From Paraphysomonas bandaiensis (lineage: Eukaryota; Chrysophyceae): a stretch of 64,000 nucleotides of DNA. Numbering within the stretch: position 1 is the first letter of the stretch; each line of letters starts with the position of its first letter. The notes under the pieces were generated by a model. The model saw only the letters and a list, made by a program, of their open reading frames with translations, made no database searches and had not been told where the DNA came from. The stretch covers positions 1 to 64,000 of the forward strand of contig CBFFRP010000214.1 of NCBI GenBank assembly GCA_965644295.1, in the 5' to 3' direction. Below are positions 48,224-58,646 of this stretch, piece after piece. Position numbers and translations under genes: made by a program.

Positions 48224-49001
48224 CTACGAAGAGGTAAGATGTACAACAAATTCATCTGCACATTGTCGAAATTTATAGTTCCTGTCACCTTTATATTCTT
48301 CCATGAGATCATACACTGCATTTATCGTATCTTCTTGTGATCGTATACTCTTCCAATTATTGGCAGCGTAATTATTACTTGTGTACTCTTGAAGAATGAA
48401 CTGCTTCAATATCTCGGAGTATTTGATGTGTATGGCAACTTCATACGTCAGAGTTGAACTTGGCATGCAAACCAAGTTCAGATATAACCTCAACAATATC
48501 CTCTACATAAGTATACGGTTCATCCATTCGGCCTGAAACACGATAGTAGAACCCCGCAATTGATCCGATGGCCAGTACAAGCGTGGATTTTCCATGCGGC
48601 TTTCAAACACTAAACATACACCAAATTATATACTGAAATCGTCTATGCCGTAGAGTCCATGGATATTGGTAACGGTGTCATACGAACATGATAAAATACC
48701 CCTGAATCAAGTATTATGGCAGATAATTCGAAAACGTTCCTCGGTACGGTAGGAGGATACAGTGAACTAAGTCGACTACGTAATACTTCAACTGCAATGA
48801 CATTTGTCTACGCTGCTGTATCCCACGTTTACGTCTGTCACGCAAAACGATACCGGCGAGTGCTTGTATCCACCTCCCAGTGCCGCAGCATATATCTAAC
48901 ACCTTGACGTAACCAAATGTGTCACTTGTTGCCTCATTCCACCAGCGAAAAGGCCGTGTAGCTGACGCTAGTTCTCGATAGTCACTCACTACGTTATCCA
49001 T
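48224..49001 (-). pseudogene. SAM-dependent methyltransferase, fragmentary or unusually spliced
   Basis: The first exon (49001-48854) encodes RPFRWWNEATSDTFGYVKVL and DICCGTGRWIQALA, a class I methyltransferase SAM-binding loop. A GT-AG intron (48853-48792) leads to EVLRSRLSSLYPPTVP. After about 48660 the frame breaks. About 48560-48450 encodes PHGKSTLVLAIGSIAGFYY and PYTYVEDIVEVISELGLHAK in another frame. The last part, ending at 48224, reads LKQFILQEYTSNNYAANN. A 46-nt GT-AG segment (TCTGAC/GTATGAAG to GAAGCAG/TTC) would restore the frame near 48400. A central join is not evident. It is either a decayed gene or one with an exon I could not place. The substrate is unknown. Confidence 0.45.
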
Positions 49002-49323
49002 ATCAGGTGATAAAATACCAAGATGTTTCCGCGGAAATACAGAATTTTTACTAACAAAGTGCCCCTGTGAGGAAGAGAGAAAGCAGCAGAGAGAATGTTT
49101 TCTACAACTCCATGGTCAATAGTGCTGTACACTGTACCAGGGGAGAGAATTGCCATTCGTATCTAAAGCTCCCCAGAAAGACCACTGATAGATGTCATAA
49201 GTCATAGAAAAACCTTATCTCTGACATGGATTAAATATAGAAACGAGGCATTAAGTGCGTCAAGTTTAGATCCACTCCGTTCTATGGCACACGTCTTCTA
49301 GTTAAACCCACACTGGGCAGGAG

Positions 49324-50493
49324 TCTAAACGTAAATATACTGAGAGTGGGTAGACGGACCACTAACGGTATAGATAGAACGACTAGATGCTTCTCTTTGA
49401 ATATCATCTGCCGCCCATATAGCGAAGTCTAGTGCCTTCTGCAGTGAAACTCTGACAGAACCCACACAAGCAAGCGTAATGGAAACCACATCTTGAGGCC
49501 TCTATAATCTCGTGTCAGTTTCAGTCCCATATTCAATACATCATCTGGTTAGGTAGATTCCTCAACAGGGTTATATATACAGGCACAGTCGGCGCTACGT
49601 GCTCTTTGCAAAGTACTTCTTTCGCGAATGAGTAGTGCACCTACCCCGTAAGGCACGAACAGTAATAGAGTGCGTCAGATAAGCCATGTAATATTCGTTT
49701 ACCTGAAGGTGATAGTGCAAAACGCCCCCATAGGCCGCATCCACATGCATCCAAATGGCGTACGTGGCACACACTTCATGTATTGCTTCCAAATTATCCA
49801 CAGAACCTGTGTCCGATGTTCCAGCAATTGCAGCTACAACCGCCGGAATGTACCCGTCAGATATATCTTAGAAATATACTCTTCCTGTACACTCGGGTCA
49901 ATGCATAGGCCCTATGATCGTACATTTTTCGGATTCAGTACGATGAACGCAAACCCTTTGGTGACGTAATAGTGAGTCTGTTCCGATACATACACAGTCA
50001 TTCACGGTATATCTTCAAACTTTCCGCATGATTCTCTAGCAGAATGAAGTGCTAGAGTGACAGAGTTCCGTCAGAAGTGAGAATACCACACAGTTTCATG
50101 ACTCAGGATAACCCGCAATGTCTTGGCACATCTAATGCATTCTTATTCGATACTCGCTAACGAAGGCGCTGCAGAATGAATCGTCGCGTATCGATTACAC
50201 GCGGCAGATATATATATGCCATCTGAAGGACTGTAAGCCACATACCCGGCAGGCTGGTCGTTCGTAGAGTGATGAATCACCTTGTCCCAAAGCACTTAAA
50301 AGTGAACTCAATGAAATTCCACTCTCATCAATTCGGAGAGGGAGCGTTTCTACTGGAGAGGTATCGGCACCGCACTCAGCAATGGCGATTTCCCTATAGG
50401 TGCTTCCGCTGTTCAGTGCACTCCGCTCCCTGCCAGAGGAGCCCTCTCTAGAACGGTATCTACCAGCTTAGCAGCCCCAGCAGATAGTCGCAT
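49324..50493 (-). pseudogene. PLP-dependent amino-acid decarboxylase remnant
   Basis: Group II decarboxylase family (aromatic amino acid/histidine/glutamate type). Segments in order on the minus strand: MRLSAGAAKLVDTVLERAP (from 50493); QPAGYVAYSPSDG; VYVSEQTHYYVTKGFAFIV; IDPSVQEEYISKIY; GYIPAVVAAIAGTSDTGSVD; and AIWMHVDAAYGG, which holds the Asp that contacts PLP. Then come THSITV, PYGVGALLIRERSTLQRA, GLKLTRDYRGLKMWFPLR and GSVRVSLQKALDFAIW. The parts lie in different frames with stops and shifts between them. Between THSITV and PYGVGALL the expected DPHK with the catalytic lysine is deleted. The gene is therefore inactive. It lies just upstream of the methyltransferase remnant, in the same orientation. 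Confidence 0.75.
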
Positions 50494-50864
50494 CTTCCTT
50501 CTGGAAGGATGGAAAGCAAAAGACATGGACATGGATGTGTGGGAAGGATTCGATGAGAGTTGAAAGATTCGCTTGATGATGACGACGACACTTTGAATGT
50601 GCCCCTCTGGCTGTATACGGTATACAGTCGTAGTGGTGTACTCCGCGTATATGCAGTACGGATAGACCGGTATTTTGTTGAGCTGGAAACTCTAATTTCA
50701 TCCCCTATATGGGATATAATATACAGGGAACACACCACTGGTTGTGTGCATGTGGTGGTGTGCGTGTATTTCTATAGTATATGCAGCTATATCGTGTATG
50801 CATTGACGTTGTCATTGTTGCATGTTATCCAGACAAGCGCGTAACTCAATAGTAATTATTAAAT

Positions 50865-51095
50865 ATGATGATGCAAGGAATGAGAAGAGCTGCACGGATG
50901 GTGCATTCTAGAGGCTTCAAAAGCTTCGCAGAGAGGCAGAAGGAGTACAAGGTTGACCACCAATATGTATTTCTGCGCAAGCCCCAACAGGACGATATGA
51001 TTTTCATCGGAAATGTAGTTTTCTCTGCATTGATATTCGGAAATGTTGTATATGGCTATTACAACATGCTCAATGGAGTCAAGGTCGAGAATTAG
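50865..51095 (+). CDS. Probable cytochrome c oxidase subunit 7a-like mitochondrial protein, 76 aa
   Basis: A small intronless frame. It has a basic, Arg-rich start (MMMQGMRRAARMVHSRGF) like a mitochondrial presequence, then FAERQKEYKVDHQYVFLRKP. A single hydrophobic helix follows (IFIGNVVFSALIFGNVVYGY), then YNMLNGVKVEN. COX7a proteins share the order ERQK...H..YLK.P, one transmembrane helix and YNMxxG. Its product would be a nuclear-encoded inner-membrane subunit of complex IV. The match is by eye on a short protein, so other single-span mitochondrial subunits cannot be excluded. It is about 370 bp from the decarboxylase remnant's original start and divergent from it. Confidence 0.6.
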   Translation: MMMQGMRRAARMVHSRGFKSFAERQKEYKVDHQYVFLRKPQQDDMIFIGNVVFSALIFGNVVYGYYNMLNGVKVEN

Positions 51096-51667
51096 CTGAT
51101 CGTCGAGTCCCACACCTGTTTTTGCCGACCGTTTCTTCGCCAAGAGTTTTAGGCTATCGTTCATGCTCGAAGAGTGTAATAATTAAAACAATATATACTG
51201 TGTGAACGACTGTTCTCGTATAGTTTGATATTGGAATTTCAGTTTGGCTTAGACACTTTGAGTACATTTATTCTAAAGGTTCCACAGCTAGTGTGTACTT
51301 TTTGTTACTCGCGCTTAAATTGCGTCGCACACGTAATATCTACTGTCCTATTTTGTTTTTTAAAGAGAAATTTCTAGCTCCTACCGCTGTAGTATATGAC
51401 TATAATTTATTCTAAGAAAGGTAAAAAAGAGTTGGACGGAATCGTCCCTACGAGCGCCATGCCTGCTATGCAGCTATGCAGTGACTTGACCTTGTACTTC
51501 ATACTAACACCAGCTTTATAATTACCTATAGGTACTATTCTTATTTTTTTTCAAAAATGTGTTGCGTAACCTGATTTGGGTTCGACAGAAAATCAACCTT
51601 CAATGGAATAAAAATTACTTTCACGGATTGCAATATTGACATTCCTTTTGATATTTATCTTAAGTAT

Positions 51668-51834
51668 ATGATTGTATACTATATAGTGTTACTAAGTTGT
51701 TACTAAGTGTGAATAGAAGTAAGTGTTACTAAGTGTCGAAAGGTTATGTAAGTAAATATAATGTAATAATGATTGTATACTATATAGTGTTACTAAGTTG
51801 TTACTAAGTGTGAATAGAAGTAAGTGTTACTAAG
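51668..51834. repeat. Direct duplication, 66 bp, spacing 101 bp
   Basis: The segment from ATGATTGTATACTATATAGT to AGTAAGTGTTACTAAG occurs at 51668-51733 and 51769-51834, apparently identical. GTTACTAAG is itself repeated three times within each copy. Confidence 0.9.
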
Positions 51835-52914
51835 TTACATACATTGACCTTATCATTATATTACATAATTTTAGAGAAGCACAATGATGAATCGATTTTC
51901 AGAGGCAGATTATCAAACACTTCAATATTAGGTTCTTCGTCTGATAATATGCGACCTATCATCTAAAATAGGGTATTACACTTGCACTTTAAATATTTTG
52001 CTGGCGAATGTAAATGGAGCTACGGCACACGTTTCTATCAGGGTTTGGGTCACTCGTGCTTATCAGGATAGGGTCTTTTGTAATTTGTAGGCATGCCTCA
52101 TAAATTTAGAATGGTGATGGCCTACGTATACATTATACATGCACCAACTAAATCGGAATCTTAAGTCTAAAGATTAGTATAACAGAACAGGGTAGGAATA
52201 TATTGATTCTGCTATTGCTTCCTATCAATATAAAAGCGAGTGAGTAACACTGGCAGGATATAAGCGTGTTCTTCATAAATGTGATGATATTATTATTATA
52301 TTTATTGATGATGTAAATATTTAAAATGACGATTTCGCACCGTCACGGAAACATTTGTTCTTGTACCCATTATTAAAGATTTAAAATTTATTGTTTTGAC
52401 TTAATTTAACACAGTTGCTACTCCCTTATGTAGATACAAGTGATTTATATTAATCAGGGAACATCTATTGCCACTACCAGCAAGCTCTACAAATATGTTA
52501 TATGCGCTACATAATAAATTTTCAAAATCATGAAAGTAATCTTCAATTTAACCTCCACTAGAGATAATGAGTATCGTTCTTTGTCAAAATTTTGAGACTA
52601 CCCTTACGATTCAAATCCTCTATATATTATTATTAGATACCCAATCATTTAGTGTAAAAGTGTCGGGTCAATACCGACGGAGAGTAACTACGACAAGTTG
52701 AGTTAGAATTAACTCTCTTGTGTAGAAATAAGAGGTGTCACTTGTGTAGGCGTATTTGGGCCCTGACATATAAACAGCAATCTGGGGTATTGGCCTGTCT
52801 GCTAAAGTCATAGGAATATCTGATTATTATATACATGAAAACGGTTGTGTACAGAAACTAGTTTTACATCTATAGACTAACTAATAACTGGGCTTGCTAT
52901 ATACGCTTAGTGGG
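51835..52914. other. Intergenic with R3, R7 and R1 fragments
   Basis: No supported gene. 52040-52090 resembles R3 (CACTCGTGCTTATCAGGATA). 52430-52640 is the R7 partner of 29330-29530. 52725-52815 is an R1 inner fragment (AAGAGGTGTCACTTGTGTAG, GGGTATTGGCCTGTCTGC). Confidence 0.5.
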
Positions 52915-53660
52915 GGGCAATCGTCTCGGGACTGCTTGTGCATCGCTGCGAGCACCATGGTGCAACCGTCCCTTGTAGTAAGGTTAGTCGGGGGGTCTGC
53001 CGTTGGGCAATGTGTCAGGCGGGCCTGTGTCGTGGGTTTTACGGGGGATGGTTGGGGCTAGGTGTATATGAGAATGTAGGTCGGTGGTGGAGATGGTGCT
53101 GGTTGTCGAGGTGGGATTTCTGCCACAGGTAAGGAGGAGTTGTTTCCGGAGTGGTGGCGCTTGTCTCTGTCGGGTTCGGACTCTGGCAGAGGATAGAATT
53201 CTTGGGGTGGATATCGCATGGAATATTTCGAGTATTTTTGGTGTCGGGTATGTATCCTGTGACTGACGTTGCTGTGATTGTAGGGGGGTCGTAGTCGGTG
53301 TTACTGGTGCCGTGTCTATGTTGTGGAGTCTGTGAGTCCTCTGTTTCGAAGCATGCGGAGCCCTCCATCATATATAGGGGGGAAGGAGAATAGAGGTTAC
53401 GGATTCTGCGAGGACGTGGAACTGATGTTCGGGCAGTGAGCTGGATATGTGGCGTCCGAATGCGTCGGCCAATTGTGTGGCAGTAATGTGGCCGGTCCAG
53501 TAGCGCTCAACCTGGGGAGTGTGTGGATTCCATGCGGCTTTTGCTACTCTTGGTGCTTGTTGCGGTGACGACGCACAAGCAGCTTTTGTAACTTAAAACA
53601 GTAGGATATTATCAGAGTTATTAAGCACTGTGACTCTTAAATATGCCTATAAACGTTCAC
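52915..53660 (-). mobile_element. R1-related element with GC-richer coding sequence, reversed
   Basis: The left end has GGGACTGCTTGTGCATCGCT and GCACCATGGTGCAACC. The right end has TTGCGGTGACGACGCACAAG, TAGGATATTATCAGAG, TATTAAGCACTGTGACTC. The inner DNA is GC-rich. On the minus strand about 53510-53380 encodes TPQVERYWTGHITATQLADA, clearly related to TPQQVERYWRGDITASQLAN of the element at 34090. A Pro/Thr-rich frame follows (start at 53371, 110 residues). Frames are broken between the two. No known domain is recognised. Confidence 0.6.
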
Positions 53661-53835
53661 TATTATTCACTCGTTTTGTGCTGCATTTAATGTGATCAGA
53701 GGTATTTATTTTTAATCATCATGTATGTGCATCTTATATTATATTATATTATTATATTATAATATTATGCTGATACAATATATTGGGCTTTCGAAAAGTG
53801 GCTTTTGCGCAAATATAGTATATTATTACATTATA

Positions 53836-53890
53836 CAAGGGATGGTTGCACCAAGGTGCTTGCAGCAATGCACAAGCAGTCCCGAGAAAA
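53836..53890. repeat. Solo R1 hairpin segment
   Basis: GGTTGCACCAAGGTGCTTGC followed by AGCAATGCACAAGCAGTCCC is the R1 terminal hairpin pair without the rest of the element. It lies 49 bp left of the next MITE. Confidence 0.6.
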
Positions 53891-53938
53891 CTCAGTATTT
53901 AGCAACTTTGATACCACTAGTCTAAAGTTGTAGATAGC

Positions 53939-54257
53939 TAAAAACAAAGTAGTTCTCTCATGTAATAATCAGATCTTTATATATATTATAATATTATACT
54001 GTTGTCTCTGTATATTATTTATGAAAAATGTTGTTGAAACAATGTGCAAAATTACTACCTACTATATATATATCCCTAATGAACGATTGGTATTCATCGT
54101 CCCTCTAGAAACGGAAAAGCGATCAGCTCAGATATTCACTACGCCGAAGGGATCTGTTGTGATGCAATCATCAGATGATAGTGTGCGTGAGTTAGAGCAT
54201 GAGATACCTACATATATAAAGATCTGATTATTACATGAGAGAACTACTTTGTTTTTA
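53939..54257. mobile_element. MITE with perfect 45-bp terminal inverted repeats and TA flanks
   Basis: The left arm 53939-53983 starts TAAAAACAAAGTAGTTCTCT. The right arm 54213-54257 is its exact reverse complement. The arms begin with TA, so the element may be bounded by a TA target duplication as in Tc1/mariner elements. The middle holds one 68-codon plus-strand frame (54021-54227, MKNVVETMCKITTYYIYIPN) of no known family. Perfect arms imply a recent insertion or conversion. Confidence 0.88.
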
Positions 54258-56020
54258 AAATGAGATACCTACAATGCTTGAGCTATCAATACAATCTCTC
54301 AGTATTTGCAGAATAAAGATATACATAGTAAATGAAATAGTCTTAAGTTTTTAGAGACACACCTACAAATAATATTTTTAACAGCTAACGTTGATAATAT
54401 TACTAGTTTAAGACAGTGGTAGTATGAGGGCAGATAACGTGGTTGCTGGTAAGCAAAAAGGCGCTTCTGTTACATCCTATGAGACTTAAAATTATAATAA
54501 AATTAATATTTTTTGTTGTCTCTAACCCTAATACCACAAATAGAATTGTTTCTTTAACATTTCTACTTAAATACTGTAAATACTCCTAAATTTCCCAACA
54601 TATCGTAAAATTCCCACGTTTGCATAATGTTTACTTGAAGTTTAAAATTCCCCACATATTGGTCATTATTTATTTGCTGGTCACGGGAAATTGAAATCTC
54701 TTCCAAAATTAGAACATTGACAAAAGCCAGGTGTTTTGTATCGTATATATGTTCCTACGAATCAGAGTGTCAGTGACAGCGTGGTCGCGGAGAAATCGGC
54801 TTCTGCAGTGCTAGGTGTGACGCAACCACAACTTAATTTGCACAGTTATCTCTGTAGCTTGTGGGTTAGTTAGTTGTGATGCAGACCAAGAACTCAATTT
54901 AAGTAACTGCTCAATAGAATAGACTCTAAGTAATTTTGTTAGTAGAAGGCTAGCACGAAATGTTCATTAGTATGAGTGTAAAGGGGTATGCCCTTGCATA
55001 TTATAGCAGGTGTCCAGTTTTCCTCCGGTACTGACCAGTTAGTAGTGATCGTAATAACGTTGTTGCCAATAACGTTAGTTAGTAGTTGTTGCCAATTCAC
55101 TCTATCTATGCTCTCTACAGTCAATTATTGTACCAAATGATAATATATATGCTGTAACCAAGTCATTTTGCCTTCTCGCTGGTTGTAAATTAGAGTGGGC
55201 TAGAAGTCGAGGTAATACCAAAACCTAGTAAAGAAATTTCACCAGGTTTCATAATATCTAATTATTGAGTCATTATTTTACTGTATAATTTTTATCTGAG
55301 AGGTTAAAGTCGCTAGTATAAAGTCGAGGTAATACCGAAACCTGGTAAAGAAATTTCACCAGGTTTCATATATATCTAAGTATTGAGTTATTATTTTATA
55401 CTGTAATTTGTAGAGCAAGTCATTGAAGCTAGCTCTCTGGTGCCTCCCATAAACACTCCACAGCATGTTCCCTTTTCGCTTGAAAGATGAGAAGAGTTGG
55501 AACATACACCACTCATGTTACACGCGTACTCATTCAACTGTGATGAGTGCTCATTTCATCAATTTCTGTAGTCAAAAATATATTAATATATATATATATA
55601 GATTGACTGCAGTGATATACCACTAAAGGGTATACCGGTTTCGTTCCTGAGCATCCTCATCGGTCCCAAAGCCAATATCACACACATTCAGAACTGAATT
55701 ATGGTTGCACAAAAGGGAACAGATGTCAAAAAACGTTTATATACGTTCGAAGTGCATAAGGCATGATCAGTACATCTATGTAGTGAACGTGCATTTGTTG
55801 GGCCGATAGCACCTGCCATTCGGTATAATCAAGATCCACAACATTAATAACATTAATTTCTGCATTACTACTATCATCAGCGTCTCCTTCTCAGCTCGTT
55901 CAAATTATGGTTTTCGGATCAGACTTTCATTTGGAAATGACATACAGTAACAAAATAGCAACTAACATGTAACGAAAAATATGTTTATTTAAATCGCAAT
56001 ATATACAATTAATGTAATCT
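54258..56020. other. Intergenic, with R4 copies and a possible decayed ORF
   Basis: No firm gene. Two R4 copies lie at 55206-55412. On the minus strand, about 55880-55735 is open and reads VVDLDYTEWQVLSAQQMHVH, then YIDVLIMPYALRTYINV. About 55735-55640 in another frame reads LNVCDIGFGTDEDAQERNRY. Stops interrupt the upstream part. It may be a gene remnant or exons I cannot join. Nothing else is recognised. Confidence 0.45.
55206..55412. repeat. R4 repeat, two tandem copies
   Basis: Both 55206-55313 and 55320-55412 contain GTCGAGGTAATACC, AAACCTRGTAAAG, TTTCACCAGGTTTCATA and TATTGAGTYATTATTTTA. The dispersed copy is at 10071-10172. Confidence 0.85.
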
Positions 56021-56632
56021 CTATAATAATTTTCTGATTGCATCGTCGATTTCAGATAGCGATTGCATGGCATCAGCTAGTTCTTGATCAGTTTGGACAA
56101 TTTTTGTGCTAAGTACTTCGTCTATCCTCTTGCGCTTGGAGCATCTCATAACACGACCGCCCGAATCTCCGATCGAAATTTTCACACTCTTCTTCAGATA
56201 TGTGGGCGCCTTATGTAAAAACCTTGCTTTATGAATACGTATGGCGTCTTCTACGATGCGCCGGGGTATAGGGCTTATTTTTGGACAGATAGAAAAAATT
56301 CGAACATCACCGACTTCTGAATACTTATCAGTTTGAATAAAATAATTCCCATCGCATTTGCATAGCGGACAAACAGCTTTTCTTCTGAACCAAATCATAA
56401 CACATTCTTGACAGTAAGAGTGCCGGCAAGTCACAAGGGTAACAGGGTTAACATGACTTGACAAGCAAATTGCGCACTTGAAGTCATCAACGGTACTGGG
56501 TATTGTGAGCTCATCGTTTTTCCCCAGCACGGCCATGTGATCTACATCCACCTCTCTCAAGGGGTTAAGGTATTCGAAAAACATGCTGTGGGCAGTTCTC
56601 TCAAACCCCCTGGGGACTATAGATTTACTCAT
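56021..56632 (-). CDS. RING-finger protein, probable E3 ubiquitin ligase, 203 aa
   Basis: An intronless frame from ATG 56632 to stop 56021. A C3HC4 RING finger occupies residues 53-91: C53-X2-C56, C69-X-H71-X2-C74-X2-C77, C88-X2-C91, with the text CAICLSSHVNPVTLVTCRHS. Such domains recruit a ubiquitin-charged E2. The N-terminal 50 residues carry no domain. The rest is basic, with a likely nuclear signal (CSKRKRIDEV) and a helical C-terminus (ELADAMQSLSEIDDAIRKLL). The finger followed by a short basic tail resembles Topors/ICP0-type RING proteins in layout, but orthology is not claimed. It is divergent from the Roadblock gene, 542 bp away. Confidence 0.88.
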   Translation of the reverse strand: MSKSIVPRGFERTAHSMFFEYLNPLREVDVDHMAVLGKNDELTIPSTVDDFKCAICLSSHVNPVTLVTCRHSYCQECVMIWFRRKAVCPLCKCDGNYFIQTDKYSEVGDVRIFSICPKISPIPRRIVEDAIRIHKARFLHKAPTYLKKSVKISIGDSGGRVMRCSKRKRIDEVLSTKIVQTDQELADAMQSLSEIDDAIRKLL

Positions 56633-57174
56633 AGTCGTAGTGAGTATTGAGCCATACTATTTATGGGCTTCTCGTCAATGGCGAAGTACTGTGGCACATA
56701 TATATACAGAATACATGTACAGAGTATACACCATATACCTCTATACCCGTATACCTATACGCTGCTTTACCTCCAACACACAGCACTGCCTCAAACAAAG
56801 TAAATACATAGAATACACTGTATTACTGTTGTTTAGCTATATATTGTATACAGCCGCGTATACAGGTATACAGTACCGTATAGCGCTGTAAAACCGTCGG
56901 TTGGTGGTCATATTTTGTCTGCAGAGGAGTGAGTGAGTATACGCACTGTATATATCGTGTACCTACCTATATGCTGCTTGCTCTCATCCTGGAGAGGGAC
57001 TCACAGTTATCCGACATATACAACACAACGACCCTTCCTGCATCCACACAGTTGTGATATATTGTCCCGTGTAGAAACTGAGTTTTATTCCTGTGAGCAA
57101 CATCTAATTCTCGATTTGTCTATTCTTGTTTAAATTCAGTACCTGAACTTGGAAGCCGTGCCTAATTTGTTACT

Positions 57175-57691
57175 ATGGCAGTGAGTGCATATGACATTGT
57201 CAATGAAACATGCCTTACTTCTGTTTAGGCAACCGGAAACGAAGTTGATGATGCTATCAGGGATTTGAAGAGCATCCCTGGGTTTGCTGCTTACGCTATA
57301 TTAAACAATGATGGTAAAATTCTGTTGAGTTATCTCCATTATATTGAGGGTTACTTTCGTAGGGATTGTTATAAAATATGAAAATATGTCCTACAAGACT
57401 GCTGTACATCACGCCCACCAAGTTTTATCATTAAGCAGCAAAGCTTCTCGATATGTCAGAGATTTATTTGATGCGCCCGATGTAAGTTCAGCACAAAGTG
57501 ACATTTGCTGACTTATTAACTTGATATAGAACGAGGTGGAGTCTATCAGACTAAGGACGGTAGATTATGAAATGATTATCGCTCAGGTCGGCAATTTCAC
57601 TGTCATTGTCACTCAAAACCCGTCCAAGTCTGATTCCAAGCTCGTTGTTGAAGAGAAGAAAGAAGGAGAAGAGAAAAAAGAAGCTCCTTAA
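57175..57691 (+). CDS. DYNLRB: Roadblock/LC7 dynein light chain, four exons, 123 aa
   Basis: Light chain of cytoplasmic or axonemal dynein. Exons are 57175-57180, 57229-57313, 57363-57481 and 57530-57691; introns are 48, 49 and 48 nt. The first exon codes only Met-Ala. The joined protein begins MAATGNEVDDAIRDLKSIPG. It shows the Roadblock pattern: a first helix, the strand FAAYAILNNDGIVIKYE, the central helix, then SIRLRTVDYEMIIAQ and FTVIVTQNP. VTQNP corresponds to the V-x-Q-N-P end of DYNLRB. A charged Lys/Glu-rich tail (EEKKEGEEKKEAP) extends past the usual C-terminus. Presence implies dynein motors, and perhaps flagella, in this organism. Related Roadblock proteins (LAMTOR/MglB-like) are less likely because of the QNP ending. 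Confidence 0.92.
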
Positions 57692-57884
57692 CCGTTTATG
57701 TGTCCCGTAATTTATTTGCTGTCATAAGCACTTCACATGTGTAATAATAATGATGCGAATTAAATTAAACAGTCGAATAGCGTTGTTGAAACCTTATCAT
57801 ATATTGGGCTGGAATTGTGCAATTGAAGAGTGATACTGTAATACTAGAATGTCTTGTCCTAGTTAATTGAGTGCGTATTTGTAT

Positions 57885-57915
57885 ATATATATAAATAAAC
57901 AGACATTTACTATTA
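57885..57915. repeat. Short R1-end fragment
   Basis: ATAAATAAACAGACATTTAC matches 59697-59717, the DNA between an R1 right end and a hAT MITE. Too short to classify further. Confidence 0.4.
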
Positions 57916-58089
57916 CTACACTATTACACACACACCTTACATTTCACCGCCTCGAAAACCTCCGAACAAACTATGTCCTCTCCTTTTGTCTCCTCTAAGC
58001 CTCTCCTCACAATTATGCTAATCTCGTGCATAGATCTATCAGAGTACTCGACCTTGGTGGCCCTAGTTCTGTTGCGCAGTCCCGCACTC

Positions 58090-58450
58090 TTCAATCCGAT
58101 ATTGCCTCTCTAGTACCATTACACTTTCTCTCGACTCCCTATTGCTGAATATACGGGGTTACCCTCGTCTCGCACTGGTGTCCAGCTATCCCCTTTCTTC
58201 CGTATGTGTTCTCCGCTACTGGCTAAGGCAGCAAAAGAACCAATTCTGAAGCTTCTCCACAGTAGATCAAAAACATTCTGCAAGACATTCATCCACATAT
58301 ACCTCCGAGTAACTTGGCACAACGCCTAAGGGAAGGCCACAAGATCACCACACTCAGAACTCAGAAGGGTATATTGCTGCTTCCCCTGGTGCCTGCCGTG
58401 AGGCACATAAGGCAATCCCCGATGCAAATTGAACAAAATGTATGTGCAGT
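58090..58450 (-). repeat. R3 repeat copy, inverted relative to 36830
   Basis: CCTTTCTTCCGTATGTGTTC, CCTGCCGTGAGGCAC and CTTGGCACAACGCCTAAGGG match 36830-37100 in reverse. The degraded plus-strand reading frame reads FFRMCSPLLAKAAKEPILK. Confidence 0.7.
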
Positions 58451-58456
58451 CTTAAG

Positions 58457-58555
58457 CAGGGCCTGGTAACCATTAATGGTGGTTCAATTCCCCGCAATTA
58501 TAATGGCATTAATGAAAAATGTCCCGGCAATTATAATGGCCATTAATACCTACTA
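58457..58555. repeat. hAT-type MITE R5b, truncated
   Basis: CAGGGCCTGGTAACCATTAA and the following ATTATAATGGC repeats match the complete copy at 60944. The right terminal repeat is absent. Confidence 0.7.
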
Positions 58556-58646
58556 ACTTAAAGTAGATAGCACCACTCATATAATAGATAGTGTTGTGCT
58601 CCCTTAATTACTAATTTTTAGTTAACTAGCAGACTACAAATTTTAA

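Noticed and set aside
55735-55990. TGA read as a sense codon in the interrupted frame
   Set aside because: The FkbM gene ends naturally with TGA and other genes show no in-frame TGA, so reassignment is not supported.
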